Of a DNA stretch of 64,000 nt, positions 1-8,403 are shown in pieces. A program made the position numbers and the translations under genes. Within the stretch, counting starts at the first letter, position 1, and each line of letters starts with the position of its first letter. Under the pieces are notes generated by a model. It was given only the letters and a program-made list of their open reading frames with translations. It did not search any database and was not told the origin of the DNA. Source of the DNA: Shewanella denitrificans OS217 (GTDB lineage: Bacteria > Pseudomonadota > Gammaproteobacteria > Enterobacterales > Shewanellaceae); assembly GCF_000013765.1 (NCBI RefSeq), contig NC_007954.1:496001-560000 (forward strand), written 5' to 3'.

Positions 1-1
1 A

Positions 2-205
2 GATTATCCAACGATGATGAGTTCGAGTATTGTTGATCCTTTAGAAGGTGAAATTTTTGCTTTATTTGATGCAGTTGAAGAGTTTTTTATCTTGATGAAT
101 TCCAGTGTTTTCGGTTACTGTTCACTTAAAAGCAGCTCATCATCTAATAGCTATAGGAAAGGTGCTTCAGATTTATTGAAGATTTTAAATAAACAAAGAG
201 AATAA
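2..205 (+). CDS. 3' end of an unidentified gene (partial)
   Basis: The reading frame is already open at the window edge and runs to a stop at 203-205, so this is probably the C-terminal end of a longer protein. A free-standing start at 14 is possible but has no visible ribosome binding site. The product is serine-rich in the middle and ends in a short basic helix. I do not recognise the family. It lies just left of the IS3 element, and an 18-bp perfect AT-rich palindrome (232-249) follows its stop. It could equally be a remnant in this scrambled region. Confidence 0.35.
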   Translation, partial: DYPTMMSSSIVDPLEGEIFALFDAVEEFFILMNSSVFGYCSLKSSSSSNSYRKGASDLLKILNKQRE

Positions 206-340
206 TTTTAAATTGGCATTAACGCTGCCACACATTATTTAAATAATGTACATAAGCTCTAAAGTCAGCAGGTTGTTCTGGTCTAATTCCATCGGACACT
301 TAATTTTGAGACAGTATGGTCAATAAATTAAGAGGTCTAT

Positions 341-631
341 ATGAGTCTAAAAAAATCACATAAGAGTTATCCTCAAGCATATAAAGATGAAGCCGTCTTG
401 ATGGTGCTAGAGCAAGGTTATAGCGTTGCTGATGCAGCAAAGTCTCTTGGGGTTAGCACTAGTCTGCTTTACAACTGGAAGGAAAAACACCAAGCCCTAC
501 AACAAGGTATCGCCTTAGAAGAATCGGAACGTGATGAGTTAAAAAGATTGCGTAGAGAAAACAAAGAATTACGCATGGAGAAAGAAATTCTAAAAAAGGC
601 AAGTGCCTTCTTTGCGAGAGAAATGAAGTAA
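341..631 (+). CDS. IS3-family transposase OrfA
   Basis: This 96-residue protein supplies the DNA-binding part of the IS3 transposase. Residues about 10-45 form the helix-turn-helix typical of family OrfA proteins, with the SLGVSTSLLYNWK segment visible. The C-terminal third is a charged, leucine-zipper-like helix. A slippery heptamer A AAA AAG at 592-598, in the OrfA frame, allows the -1 frameshift that makes the OrfAB fusion. The orfB frame is open from before 601 through 1500, as this predicts. Confidence 0.9.
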   Translation: MSLKKSHKSYPQAYKDEAVLMVLEQGYSVADAAKSLGVSTSLLYNWKEKHQALQQGIALEESERDELKRLRRENKELRMEKEILKKASAFFAREMK

Positions 632-690
632 AATTTCGCTTCATCAAACAGCAATCAAACCTGTTCCCTATAGCACTGTTATGTCGAGTA

Positions 691-1500
691 ATGAGTGTCA
701 GTAAGTCAGGCTATTACGATTGGCATAAACGCCCTACAAATGTGATAAGCCTTGAAACATTGAAGCTTTATCGCCTTGTTCGACAGCTATTTAAGCAAAG
801 TCGAGGCAGCTTAGGGAATCGTGAAATGGTGAAGAAATTGCGCAAGGAAGGCTACCAGGTTGGTCGCTATCTCGTTCGTAAAATTATGCACCGCCTTCGA
901 CTCAAAGCTACCCAGCGACGAGCTTACAAGGTGACGACACAGCGAAAACACTCTGATGCAGTGGCTGATAATCTGTTAAACATGAACTTTAACCCAGTAT
1001 CCGCAAATCAGGTTTGGGCAGGTGACGTGACCTATTTAAAGACAGGTGAAGGCTGGATGTACTTGGCAGTGGTAATGGATTTATATTCACGCCGGATTGT
1101 TGGATGGCACATAGACAAGCGTATGACCACGGATTTGATATCTAAGGCATTAATGAAAGCCTACAACCTGCGTCAACCGGCCAGAGGGCTGGTATTTCAC
1201 AGTGACCGAGGCTCACAGTATACCAGCAAGCAATTCGGTAAGCTGCTATCGAGCTATGGTATCCGAGCCAGTATGGGGGATGTGGGTGCGTGTTGGGATA
1301 ATGCCGTCGTTGAACGTTTCTTTGGTAGTTTGAAACACGATTGGATTTTTAAAGTTGCTCAACCAACAAGGGAGTTTATGAAGCAAGATGTGACTGCTTA
1401 CATGAAATATTACAACTTGGAGCGACTTCATTCTGCTAATGGTGATCTGTCACCTGTAGAATTTGAAAATTCTCAACTAAAAGTGTCCAATTTGGGTTGA
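691..1500 (+). CDS. IS3-family transposase OrfB (DDE catalytic part)
   Basis: The rve-type integrase core carries the DDE residues in WAGDVTYL, FHSDRGSQYTS and NAVVERFFGSLK. The coordinates start at the first in-frame ATG, but in the family the working enzyme is the OrfAB fusion made by -1 frameshifting at 592-598. The frame is open upstream and encodes a segment (CRVMSVSKSGYY) that belongs to this protein. The gene is full length with no internal stop, so the element may still be active. The final codons lie inside the right inverted repeat. Confidence 0.9.
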   Translation: MSVSKSGYYDWHKRPTNVISLETLKLYRLVRQLFKQSRGSLGNREMVKKLRKEGYQVGRYLVRKIMHRLRLKATQRRAYKVTTQRKHSDAVADNLLNMNFNPVSANQVWAGDVTYLKTGEGWMYLAVVMDLYSRRIVGWHIDKRMTTDLISKALMKAYNLRQPARGLVFHSDRGSQYTSKQFGKLLSSYGIRASMGDVGACWDNAVVERFFGSLKHDWIFKVAQPTREFMKQDVTAYMKYYNLERLHSANGDLSPVEFENSQLKVSNLG

Positions 1501-1508
1501 CCAGTACA

Positions 1509-1833
1509 GACCTAAGTGGTAGGTAAACTGTGTTCTAACTGCAATTTCGACACGTTCAATGGCATCAAGGATCAATGAGCGAAGTTGACGATCAATTTCA
1601 TATAGAAACAGAACATCATCGAAGTTTGTGCCTGATTGAAATTGATTTTTTACTTTGCCTGCTTTGTCACGAATGCGAAATGGATACCAGTAACCACTTA
1701 AACGATAATAGTTAATGCTCGATAACTTTATCTCAGCAGTGGCTTTATTACTGAAAATCATCCCTTTATCTTCAAGGCGAGTGATTTGTTCAGTAAAGGT
1801 GAGCGGGGGCTTGGTGTAAGGAATTTTCGACAT
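1509..1833 (-). pseudogene. Abi_2/AbiF-type abortive infection gene, truncated by IS3
   Basis: The first 108 or so residues match the N-terminal pattern of the Abi_2 (AbiD/AbiF) family: PLTFTEQI, then YYRLSGYWYPF, then LYEIDRQLRSLILDAIERVEIAVRTQ. The family is linked to phage exclusion and usually has about 300 residues. RTQFTYH fits the R-x(4-6)-H pattern of HEPN ribonucleases. The IS3 end falls two codons after it, so the C-terminal two thirds is missing and I see no clear remainder left of the element. The ATG at 1833 was chosen because GAGGAAAG lies just upstream; the longer open frame to 1887 overlaps the hairpin described separately. Confidence 0.75.
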
Positions 1834-1872
1834 AACTTTCCTCGAAATTCTCAAACTCATAATATACAGGCA

Positions 1873-1930
1873 AGAAAAAACCGCCAAGGTTGCGCGACAC
1901 CCAAAGGATACTAAGCGTGGCGGTTATGTT
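1873..1930 (-). ncRNA. Candidate small RNA upstream of the abi_2 gene
   Basis: A transcript started about 7 nt after the -10 element at 1937-1942 would run into a hairpin whose outer 8-bp arms are AACCGCCA (1918-1925) and TGGCGGTT (1879-1886), followed by six Ts (1875-1880). This looks like a self-contained RNA of about 58 nt ending in an intrinsic terminator, 40 nt before the abi_2 start. Small structured RNAs just upstream have been reported for some AbiF-type genes. Expression and function here are inference. A simple transcription attenuator for abi_2 is the main alternative. Confidence 0.5.
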
Positions 1931-1936
1931 AGGGAC

Positions 1937-1965
1937 ATTATGAGTGGTGCTGCCTATTTCGTCAA
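1937..1965 (-). promoter_or_regulatory. Sigma-70 promoter of the small RNA / abi_2 unit
   Basis: Read on the minus strand there is TTGACG (1960-1965), a 17-bp spacer, and CATAAT (1937-1942). This close match to the sigma-70 consensus at ideal spacing points at the hairpin-terminator and the abi_2 start. Confidence 0.55.
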
Positions 1966-2018
1966 TAAATTTGCTCAGAGTCAAGGTTCAATCTGACCTT
2001 AATCGGGTAATAGCTTCA

Positions 2019-2190
2019 ATAGTGTAACAAGTGACACTTTTGGCTCTTTTGGCGGCTTAGATAAGGTAAAAGTGTACTGAGCTACACTTTTTGTGGTGAT
2101 GGCGGGTTAAATCACTGTAAAGTGTAGCTTGTTACACTTTGCTGTTGAATATTCGAGCATTCAGGGCTAAAGTGTAGCAAAGTACACTTT
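2019..2190. promoter_or_regulatory. Four palindromic operators at exact 50-bp spacing
   Basis: Four 22-bp palindromes start at 2019, 2069, 2119 and 2169. The last three fit AAAGTGTA-N6-TACACTTT with both half-sites perfect; the first is a variant (ATAGTGTA, then GACACTTT). The N6 centres differ while the arms are conserved, as expected for binding sites rather than duplicated DNA. The last site ends 11 bp before the hipB-like start, so the bound protein is probably that HipB-type regulator repressing its own operon. Confidence 0.75.
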
Positions 2191-2201
2191 GAGCTAACGT
2201 T

Positions 2202-2450
2202 ATGGCACTTTCACTCAATCAAGCACTCAATCAAGGATCCTTGGGGTTACTGGTTAAAGAAACCCGAAACAAAGCGGCACTGACGCAAGAGGTGGCGGCA
2301 ATGCTGTGTGGGGTGACGAAGAAGACCTTGATCCGCGTCGAAAAAGGCGAAGATGTTTATATCTCAACTGTGTTTAAAATCCTTAATGGCCTGGGGATCA
2401 ACATTGTGGCGGGACAGCATAGTGATGCTAACGCGAGTGGCTGGTACTAA
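2202..2450 (+). CDS. hipB: HipB-like XRE-family antitoxin / repressor
   Basis: This 82-residue protein has one Xre helix-turn-helix: [34 protein letters not shown], then [14 protein letters not shown]. HipB proteins are the antitoxin and autorepressor of hipBA toxin-antitoxin loci. The four palindromes just upstream are its likely operators, and a hipA-type fragment starts 4 bp after its stop. The gene looks intact although its toxin partner is broken, so it may remain only as a DNA-binding protein. A second, N-terminally deleted copy lies at about 8404. Confidence 0.75.
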   Translation: MALSLNQALNQGSLGLLVKETRNKAALTQEVAAMLCGVTKKTLIRVEKGEDVYISTVFKILNGLGINIVAGQHSDANASGWY

Positions 2451-2453
2451 TTT

Positions 2454-2624
2454 ATGAGCACATCGGCAACACTGACGTTGGACATGCACCTGGGCGATCA
2501 AATTATCGGTGAGCTGTCATTTGACCCCGCGACTGAGACATTCACTGTTCATTACACTCATGATTGGCAGCAAAGGGGCTTCCCTATTTCGCCGCAGAGC
2601 TTAGCTTGCCACGGGCCTTATTAG
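2454..2624 (+). pseudogene. hipA: hipA toxin remnant (N-terminal fragment)
   Basis: Starting 4 bp after hipB, 56 codons encode the beginning of a HipA-type protein: a strand-rich start with LDMHLGDQIIGELSFDPATETFTV and then WQQRGFPISP, typical of the HipA N-terminal subdomain. A TAG at 2622-2624 then ends the frame. Intact HipA serine kinases have about 430 residues, so the kinase core is absent and no toxin activity is expected. The same first 40 or so codons recur at 8565. Confidence 0.65.
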
Positions 2625-2803
2625 TGAGCAATTTAACCAAGATGGCGACTAAGGCATTGCACGTCATAGACGAGGTCATTGCCATGCTGCCAGCGCTGGA
2701 TAAAGATGAGCGTGCCTTTGTGGCTGACTATCGCCGGCAAGTCGTGGCAAGGTGCGAACGCTATCTTGATATGGCTAGCGAAGTTAAGGCTGTTGAGTTG
2801 TAG
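2564..2803 (+). CDS. Small unidentified ORF overlapping the hipA remnant
   Basis: This is an open frame of 79 codons in a different frame from the hipA fragment. From about residue 16 it looks like real helical protein sequence (ATKALHVIDEVIAMLPALDKDE, then a basic helix with RRQVVARCERYLD). The first 15 residues overlap the hipA fragment and are probably not coding. It may be the tail of a longer gene, possibly the original hipA C-terminus or a neighbour, joined here by deletion. There is no ribosome binding site at the first ATG. Confidence 0.3.
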   Translation: MAAKGLPYFAAELSLPRALLVSNLTKMATKALHVIDEVIAMLPALDKDERAFVADYRRQVVARCERYLDMASEVKAVEL

Positions 2804-2965
2804 AGTTGGACACTGCCACAGATGGTTAATTCTTTCTGCAGATTTATCCAACGCTAAGATTATAAACATTACTGCATTGATATAAACCCATGGCAGGGTT
2901 CACCAGCCTTCGGCCTCTTCTGCATTGCCGGACTCTGCTGATAGTTTCCAGTTTAAAGTATATTA

Positions 2966-4912
2966 TCAGTAGCTTAGTTCTTTATGTTTTGCTGACAATA
3001 ACACTATTAAATCTTGTTGTGTTAACGGTTGTGACCAGAGGTAACCTTGGCCTACTTCACAGCCTAGTTTGCTGAGCATCAGCGCCGTTTCGCTATCTTC
3101 AATCCCTTCGGCAACATTGGTAATGCTGAGGCTTTTGCTCATTTCGATGATGGCTTTGACAATTTGTAACTCATTACTCGATTGGCAAATGTTAGCCACA
3201 AATGAACGGTCAATCTTGATGGTGCTGACATTGAATTTTGTTAAATAACCGAGGTTTGAGTAACCAGTGCCAAAATCGTCGATAGAAAATGAAATGCCAA
3301 AAGCCCGTAACTCGTTGATTTGTTTTTGAATATTATTAATATCATCCATCAACATTGACTCGGTCAACTCTAATTCTAAAAAGTGCGCGGGTAAGTTTGC
3401 CTGATGCAAAATACTCATAGTGTATGTGACAAGGTTGCCGCGCTTAAAGTCTTCGGCAGATAAATTAACGGCGACGCACAGTTTATTGAAACCCAACTGG
3501 TGCCATTGCTGACATGCTTTGACTGAGTGTTCAATGACCCACTGGGTGATGTCGGTAATGACACCCGCTTGCTCAGCTAAAGGAATAAATACCGTCGGTG
3601 GAACGAAACCGTACTGAGGACTCATCCAACGAATTAACGCTTCTGCACCAATGATTTGGCCGGTTTCTAAATCGATTTGCGGCTGAAAATGTAACACGAG
3701 TTCATTGTTAATAATGGCATTTCTTAATGCTTTAGTGAGCTGTAATTTATGCCGTTCTTTATCGGCCATCGCTTGATCAAAGAAATTAAAATCGGCTTTA
3801 TTTCCATCAAATTTAGCATGCACTGCAAGCAGCGAATTGTGTCTTAATTCTTCCATTGAGCGACCATCAAAAGGCGCAATCGCTATACCTATATTAGGTT
3901 GAAGTACTATGTCAAAGTCTTCTACATGAAACGTTTGCGAACAAGCTTGATGAATTTTTTCAGCAAACTTACTAATACCGCGATGATCTGCAGAATGCTT
4001 TAAAATAACAAATTCATTTTGTTGAAATCGATAAATGACTGCGCTCTCACTGGCGTAAAGTGACAATGCCTGAGCTAACATTATTAATGTTTTATCACAA
4101 AGAGTATGGCTGTAATTTATCTTAATTGACGCTAAATTGCTGATATTCACTGTGATAAAAGCGAGTATGTGACTAGAAGGTTTTTGTTGCTGCAATATTT
4201 GCTCAAGATAAGTTTTACAGGCATTTTCATTAGGCAAAAGTGTTAGCTGATCATAACGGCTAAGCTCTCTTAATTTGAAATTTGATATTTCAAGGGCATT
4301 GTTTTTCTTTAACAGGCGTTTAAATCTTATTCGTATATCTTTGAAAACATAAAACACACCCACCGAGAAAAAAGTAAGTGTTATAAGGTAACTAATCACT
4401 CGCGCTGATAAAGGCACTTCATCAACCAATATTGCACCTGTTAATAAGCCTTGGCTATGTGAATAAGCAAAGAAACATAACGCGCTAATAAGGTATACGA
4501 AGATAGACGTGAAAATTAATTTTCCAGATAAAATAACGGCTAACAGGAGTAGACAAGGAAAAGCTAATATACTGGTATCAAAGATACCATTACCTAACCA
4601 ACAAGCGCAGGTAATGAATACCGCCACTAGCCACAACACCATGCCTGAAATCACACTGCAAGTATCAGGTGATGTCCACAAGAAAAAAAAGACCAGAATG
4701 ACAATGGATGACAACATCGCCACTGCTAACCTAGATATTGAACTTACATTTGCAGTTGGAAAACCATTAAAATACAGTTCACAGGCAAGCAATAAAACAA
4801 GAATGGTAATTAATATCTTCAGTGTCAACTTCAGACGCTGCACTTTGTCATCTTCTGAAAAGAGCGTATATGAAGCGCTAGTGAGTTGGCCTTTTTGTAG
4901 ATCCACTATCAT
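2966..4912 (-). CDS. Membrane EAL-domain c-di-GMP phosphodiesterase with degenerate GGDEF
   Basis: The 648-residue protein has several N-terminal membrane helices (about 30-200), a GGDEF-fold domain (about 220-385) and a C-terminal EAL domain (about 395-640). The cyclase signature is lost: FQQNEF stands where GGDEF should be. The EAL site looks complete: EALIRW, VNLS, ELTES, DDFGTGYS, KIDRSF, AEGIED and GQGYLWSQP. It should therefore degrade c-di-GMP, perhaps with the GGDEF part as a GTP sensor. Its start overlaps the stop of the upstream diguanylate cyclase by 4 nt, so the two opposed enzymes are probably translated together. Confidence 0.88.
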   Translation of the reverse strand: MIVDLQKGQLTSASYTLFSEDDKVQRLKLTLKILITILVLLLACELYFNGFPTANVSSISRLAVAMLSSIVILVFFFLWTSPDTCSVISGMVLWLVAVFITCACWLGNGIFDTSILAFPCLLLLAVILSGKLIFTSIFVYLISALCFFAYSHSQGLLTGAILVDEVPLSARVISYLITLTFFSVGVFYVFKDIRIRFKRLLKKNNALEISNFKLRELSRYDQLTLLPNENACKTYLEQILQQQKPSSHILAFITVNISNLASIKINYSHTLCDKTLIMLAQALSLYASESAVIYRFQQNEFVILKHSADHRGISKFAEKIHQACSQTFHVEDFDIVLQPNIGIAIAPFDGRSMEELRHNSLLAVHAKFDGNKADFNFFDQAMADKERHKLQLTKALRNAIINNELVLHFQPQIDLETGQIIGAEALIRWMSPQYGFVPPTVFIPLAEQAGVITDITQWVIEHSVKACQQWHQLGFNKLCVAVNLSAEDFKRGNLVTYTMSILHQANLPAHFLELELTESMLMDDINNIQKQINELRAFGISFSIDDFGTGYSNLGYLTKFNVSTIKIDRSFVANICQSSNELQIVKAIIEMSKSLSITNVAEGIEDSETALMLSKLGCEVGQGYLWSQPLTQQDLIVLLSAKHKELSY

Positions 4913-6507
4913 TTTTTACCACTTACTAGGTTGGCTTTGTCACTGGTAAAAGATAAGTAAAGTTCATTGTTAATCGTTTTTTGTTTTTTCGCTTGATACA
5001 TGGCCTTGTCAGCGGATCTGATTAACTCTAATAATTCAACTTGATCATCTGGATAAAAGCTAACGCCCATACTAGCAGTAACAAAAACGCTTTTATCATG
5101 CTGTGACAAGTTATGTGGCTTACTCAGTTTTGCTGCTGATTTAGCGCAAACATTAATAACGTCTTCCCTAGAAGCCTTTGGTAAAATAAGCACAAATTCA
5201 TCACCCCCCCAACGTGCTAATATGTCTGCTTTTCTTACACTTTTTAATAATTGGCTTGATACATGTATCAATAGTTCATCACCCGCGTCATGACCAAAAA
5301 TGTCGTTGATGGGTTTAAAGTCATTCAAGTCCATCATGATCAGGGCAAAAGGCTCACGATTTGCCATTAGTTGTCTTAGGTGTTGCTCTGCCGCATGACG
5401 ATTAAATAAATTGGTTAAGCTATCGAAGTTTGCTTTTTTATCCAGTAATGATATTTGATACTTACGTTTTGAGATATCGTGTAAGGTAATTTGATAATTC
5501 TCTTGAAAATCATCAGTGACCAAAGGTGTTACCACCACTTGCATCCAAATTTTTTCATCTTGAGGTGAGATTAATTCTAACTCAGCCATTGCTGACTCGT
5601 TATTTTCAAACGCTATTTGGATTTGCTCATGCAGTTCTTTCTTCATGATGAACAGATCTTGCAAATAATTACCGTAATTTTTTTTCAACGGTAACTGCAG
5701 TTTTTGAATTAAGGTTTCAAACGTCTCATTATAGAGCAGTAAATCGCCCTTGGGTTCTACCAGGGCTATTGCAGAGGTCGCATTTTCAAACAACATTCTG
5801 AATCTTGACTCTAATACTTCTACTTCGCTTCTAAGACTTTTTTCTTTTAGTAATTGTTGTTCTGCTTTAGCTAATAATTCATTAACATCATCGGCGAGCT
5901 GGCCTATCTCACTTTTTTGATGAGAAAGAGGCTTGGCTATTCGTTCGCTGGTACCTGGACTGATTGAGTGCAAGGCTTTGCCTATGTTTAAAATAGGACG
6001 AGTAATGACATAATAGGTAACTAAAATTGAAATGATGGTGATAATCAGTGCCTCAATACCCACAAAAAACGTATTAGTTGCACTTATATTATTCGCTTTA
6101 ACGCGCAGATAATCATCATTTGCTTCAACGATAAGTAACCCCACACGTCGATCTTTTTGAAAAGGAGAATACAAAGCAAACTCGAGTGTATCGATGGAAG
6201 CGTCAGCGTCAGGGAAATTATCACTCTTCACCACTAGGGTATCGGTTTTAATCGCTGCAGAGGTAATAACATCATTACTAATTAAGCCATTAACCACTTC
6301 TCTGGCCAGTTCTTCATCACCCAAATAACTCGCTATCGATGCAGTCTTTGATACTGTGTTTGATAATTGGTGAATACTTTGCTGACCCAGTACTTGTTCA
6401 TTAAGAAACGTAAAGCGATAGAAAATTTGGGTGGTAATCAGCCCAACAATCACTGCTGTAAAAATAATAACGATTGCTAATCGAATAACTAAGCCTGATT
6501 TATTCAT
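4909..6507 (-). CDS. Membrane diguanylate cyclase (periplasmic sensor, HAMP, PAS, GGDEF)
   Basis: The layout is one N-terminal membrane helix, a periplasmic sensing region of about 110 residues, a second membrane helix (about 145-170), HAMP linker, coiled coil, PAS domain (ESRFRMLFENATSAIALVEP) and a C-terminal GGDEF domain with intact RWGGDEF. It should make c-di-GMP. The ATG at 6507 was preferred over the one at 6522: it overlaps the end of the upstream gene by 8 nt (ATGAATAA). It is followed, with a 4-nt overlap, by the EAL phosphodiesterase. The PstS-like protein upstream may deliver the signal. Confidence 0.87.
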   Translation of the reverse strand: MNKSGLVIRLAIVIIFTAVIVGLITTQIFYRFTFLNEQVLGQQSIHQLSNTVSKTASIASYLGDEELAREVVNGLISNDVITSAAIKTDTLVVKSDNFPDADASIDTLEFALYSPFQKDRRVGLLIVEANDDYLRVKANNISATNTFFVGIEALIITIISILVTYYVITRPILNIGKALHSISPGTSERIAKPLSHQKSEIGQLADDVNELLAKAEQQLLKEKSLRSEVEVLESRFRMLFENATSAIALVEPKGDLLLYNETFETLIQKLQLPLKKNYGNYLQDLFIMKKELHEQIQIAFENNESAMAELELISPQDEKIWMQVVVTPLVTDDFQENYQITLHDISKRKYQISLLDKKANFDSLTNLFNRHAAEQHLRQLMANREPFALIMMDLNDFKPINDIFGHDAGDELLIHVSSQLLKSVRKADILARWGGDEFVLILPKASREDVINVCAKSAAKLSKPHNLSQHDKSVFVTASMGVSFYPDDQVELLELIRSADKAMYQAKKQKTINNELYLSFTSDKANLVSGKK

Positions 6508-6937
6508 GTAAAATATAAACAACCTTTAATTCATCAGTAATGAGTGACTGAGGCACATAACCAATAGCTTGCTCATTAGCTATGATAAACGCGATTAGCT
6601 CAGCTTCATTTGACTGAAATATCGCTGAACGCTTCCTTCCAGTAAAGCGCAGTCTTGACCAATAAGCATTCACTTGTGATAAAGGCATATCGACTAACTG
6701 CTTATAAAAATCGACTTTAATTTTATGATCACCATTGAGTTCAACTGGTATCGCTTTAACATCATTAGGAAAGGCAACATATTTTCCCATGAACAAATCA
6801 ATGAGTTCAGAACGCGATAATTCATCAACTGGATTGGCTTTGTTTACCACCACAGCGAGAGAATCTTGCGCCAGAACCGAAACACTGAAAAAAAGTAATG
6901 CGAGAATGGCGGCGCTAGCCTGATTAATTTTTTTCAT
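6500..6937 (-). CDS. Small PstS-like periplasmic binding protein
   Basis: This 145-residue protein has a signal peptide (MKKINQASAAILALLFFSVSV, cut near AQD) and resembles the short phosphate-binding-like proteins that occur beside sensor proteins. Marks include SRSELIDLFMGKY, WSRLRFTGR and IGYVPQS. It is half the length of true PstS, so a signalling or partner role for the downstream diguanylate cyclase is more likely than transport. Its start overlaps the porin stop by 1 nt (TGATG) and its end overlaps the cyclase start. The ligand is unknown. Confidence 0.7.
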   Translation of the reverse strand: MKKINQASAAILALLFFSVSVLAQDSLAVVVNKANPVDELSRSELIDLFMGKYVAFPNDVKAIPVELNGDHKIKVDFYKQLVDMPLSQVNAYWSRLRFTGRKRSAIFQSNEAELIAFIIANEQAIGYVPQSLITDELKVVYILHE

Positions 6938-8181
6938 CAGAAAACCATACTCAGGCTAAGTAAATAGGTATTAACATTTTCTGCCACTTCTTGACCAGGA
7001 TGAGTTAACCATAATGTCGTGCCTTGCTCATCTAATTTGGTATGGTTCCATTGTAACGTTGAAGCCATATAATTAGTGATGTCCCAACGCCATCCTAGAG
7101 AGAACGTTTGCTGATTAGTGGCGTAGAAATTCTTCAAACTTGTCACGCCTTGGATAAGCTCACCTAAGGCAGCTCGATTAACGCCAGGCTCATTGAAAAC
7201 ATAATAATCTGAATTAGTAAATGCAAAGATGCCATACACTTGATGGGCATTAAATTGATATGACAAAGCACCATAGCCGCTTGTGATACTAGGAAAAACC
7301 TGGTCTTCTGAGGTTATCCTTGCCAATTCAGCAGAGGCTAGCCAATCTTGCCAAACATATTGACCACTGACCGAGGCGTAATTGGCTTGTTTGCCCGCCA
7401 AGCGTAATGATTGAGCGAATGCATCTGCATTAGGCCATAAGAAATCAGGAATTTGACTAATAATATCAATGCCCATTTGATTCGTTTTTGCATCGTTAGC
7501 TATGGTCGCTTGGGTATATTTTGCCTGTACTATCCAGTTAAAGTGATCGAAAGAAAGCGAGAGACCAACAAGATCTTCTATTTTTATCTCTTCAACAACC
7601 GAAGTTGCCGAGATCTCAGCTTCACTGGAGCCGGTGAATAATTTGGTTTTAAAAACACCACCGAAGACTCTTTGAGTATAAGTAACGTCAACACCGTCAA
7701 TACTTCTATAAGGGATAATGCCATATATCTCATTTGGCGCTGTCGCCCAGGCATAAGAAAAGTCGACGTCACGATATTCTGTTAATAAAAAAAGATCTGG
7801 AGCGGTTCGGCCAACTCTGAAACTCCAATTGGTGTTCATTTCATAGCGTAAAAAAGCGAGCGTGGTATATCTATCTAGTGATGGCTCAGGTAAGTCTCTG
7901 AACACCCCTTGGTAGACAAAATCGAAACTAGGCGAAATGGCCCAATTAGTTTGCAAGCCCACTAATGAATGCTGCTTCAGATCAATTTCACCAGAGTAAA
8001 CGCCCTTATCTGAACTGACATCTTTACGGTAGCCACGATGGGAGGAGTCAGAGTAAACCGCTCCTAAGGTGGCAAAACCACTGAATTGTAATTTGTCGTT
8101 GTTAGCCTCATTTGCTACACCATAGGGTGTTAAAACAAGCAGGGAAAAGCATAATAGATTCTTACATTGTGCTAAAAACAT
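6937..8181 (-). CDS. Outer-membrane porin-like beta-barrel protein
   Basis: The 414-residue protein has a signal sequence ending near YGVANEANN, followed by alternating hydrophobic and aromatic strands (FSGFATLGAVYSDS, WSFRVGRTAPDLFLL, YLLSLSMVF). The C-terminal phenylalanine is the usual outer-membrane barrel ending. It is the first gene of a four-gene operon with the PstS-like protein, a diguanylate cyclase and an EAL phosphodiesterase. The ATG at 8181 gives the best signal peptide; a longer frame to a TTG at 8286 exists. The ribosome binding site is weak in both cases. The substrate cannot be told. Confidence 0.72.
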   Translation of the reverse strand: MFLAQCKNLLCFSLLVLTPYGVANEANNDKLQFSGFATLGAVYSDSSHRGYRKDVSSDKGVYSGEIDLKQHSLVGLQTNWAISPSFDFVYQGVFRDLPEPSLDRYTTLAFLRYEMNTNWSFRVGRTAPDLFLLTEYRDVDFSYAWATAPNEIYGIIPYRSIDGVDVTYTQRVFGGVFKTKLFTGSSEAEISATSVVEEIKIEDLVGLSLSFDHFNWIVQAKYTQATIANDAKTNQMGIDIISQIPDFLWPNADAFAQSLRLAGKQANYASVSGQYVWQDWLASAELARITSEDQVFPSITSGYGALSYQFNAHQVYGIFAFTNSDYYVFNEPGVNRAALGELIQGVTSLKNFYATNQQTFSLGWRWDITNYMASTLQWNHTKLDEQGTTLWLTHPGQEVAENVNTYLLSLSMVF

Positions 8182-8403
8182 ACAAGGCGCCAACGAGAGA
8201 TAAGTTTGTGAATAAAATATATATGAACATGGGTCATTAAGCAATGTGATGAAAAAACAAACAAGAATATATTTCAATAAAATCAATGGTTAAGGTGATG
8301 TTGGTGTTCGTGGTTTTGTGTCGCCAATTGTTCAGAAAAGTAACGGTGCTCAAATTTACCGTGCCAGCATTGTTAAATTTTGTACGTAGGCTTCAAGTCA
8401 ACA

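Larger units (their letters stand above)
274..1508 (+). mobile_element. IS3-family insertion sequence
   Basis: The 1235-bp element has imperfect terminal inverted repeats. The left end starts TGTTCTGGTC at 274. The right end, read inward, starts TGTACTGGTC, and both continue into a shared GGACACTT block. It carries the usual overlapping orfA/orfB pair. The 3-4 bp flanking the two ends (ggt on the left, gac on the right) do not match, so no target duplication is visible; one flank was probably rearranged after insertion. On the right it abuts a truncated abi_2-type gene, which it has interrupted. Confidence 0.9.
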
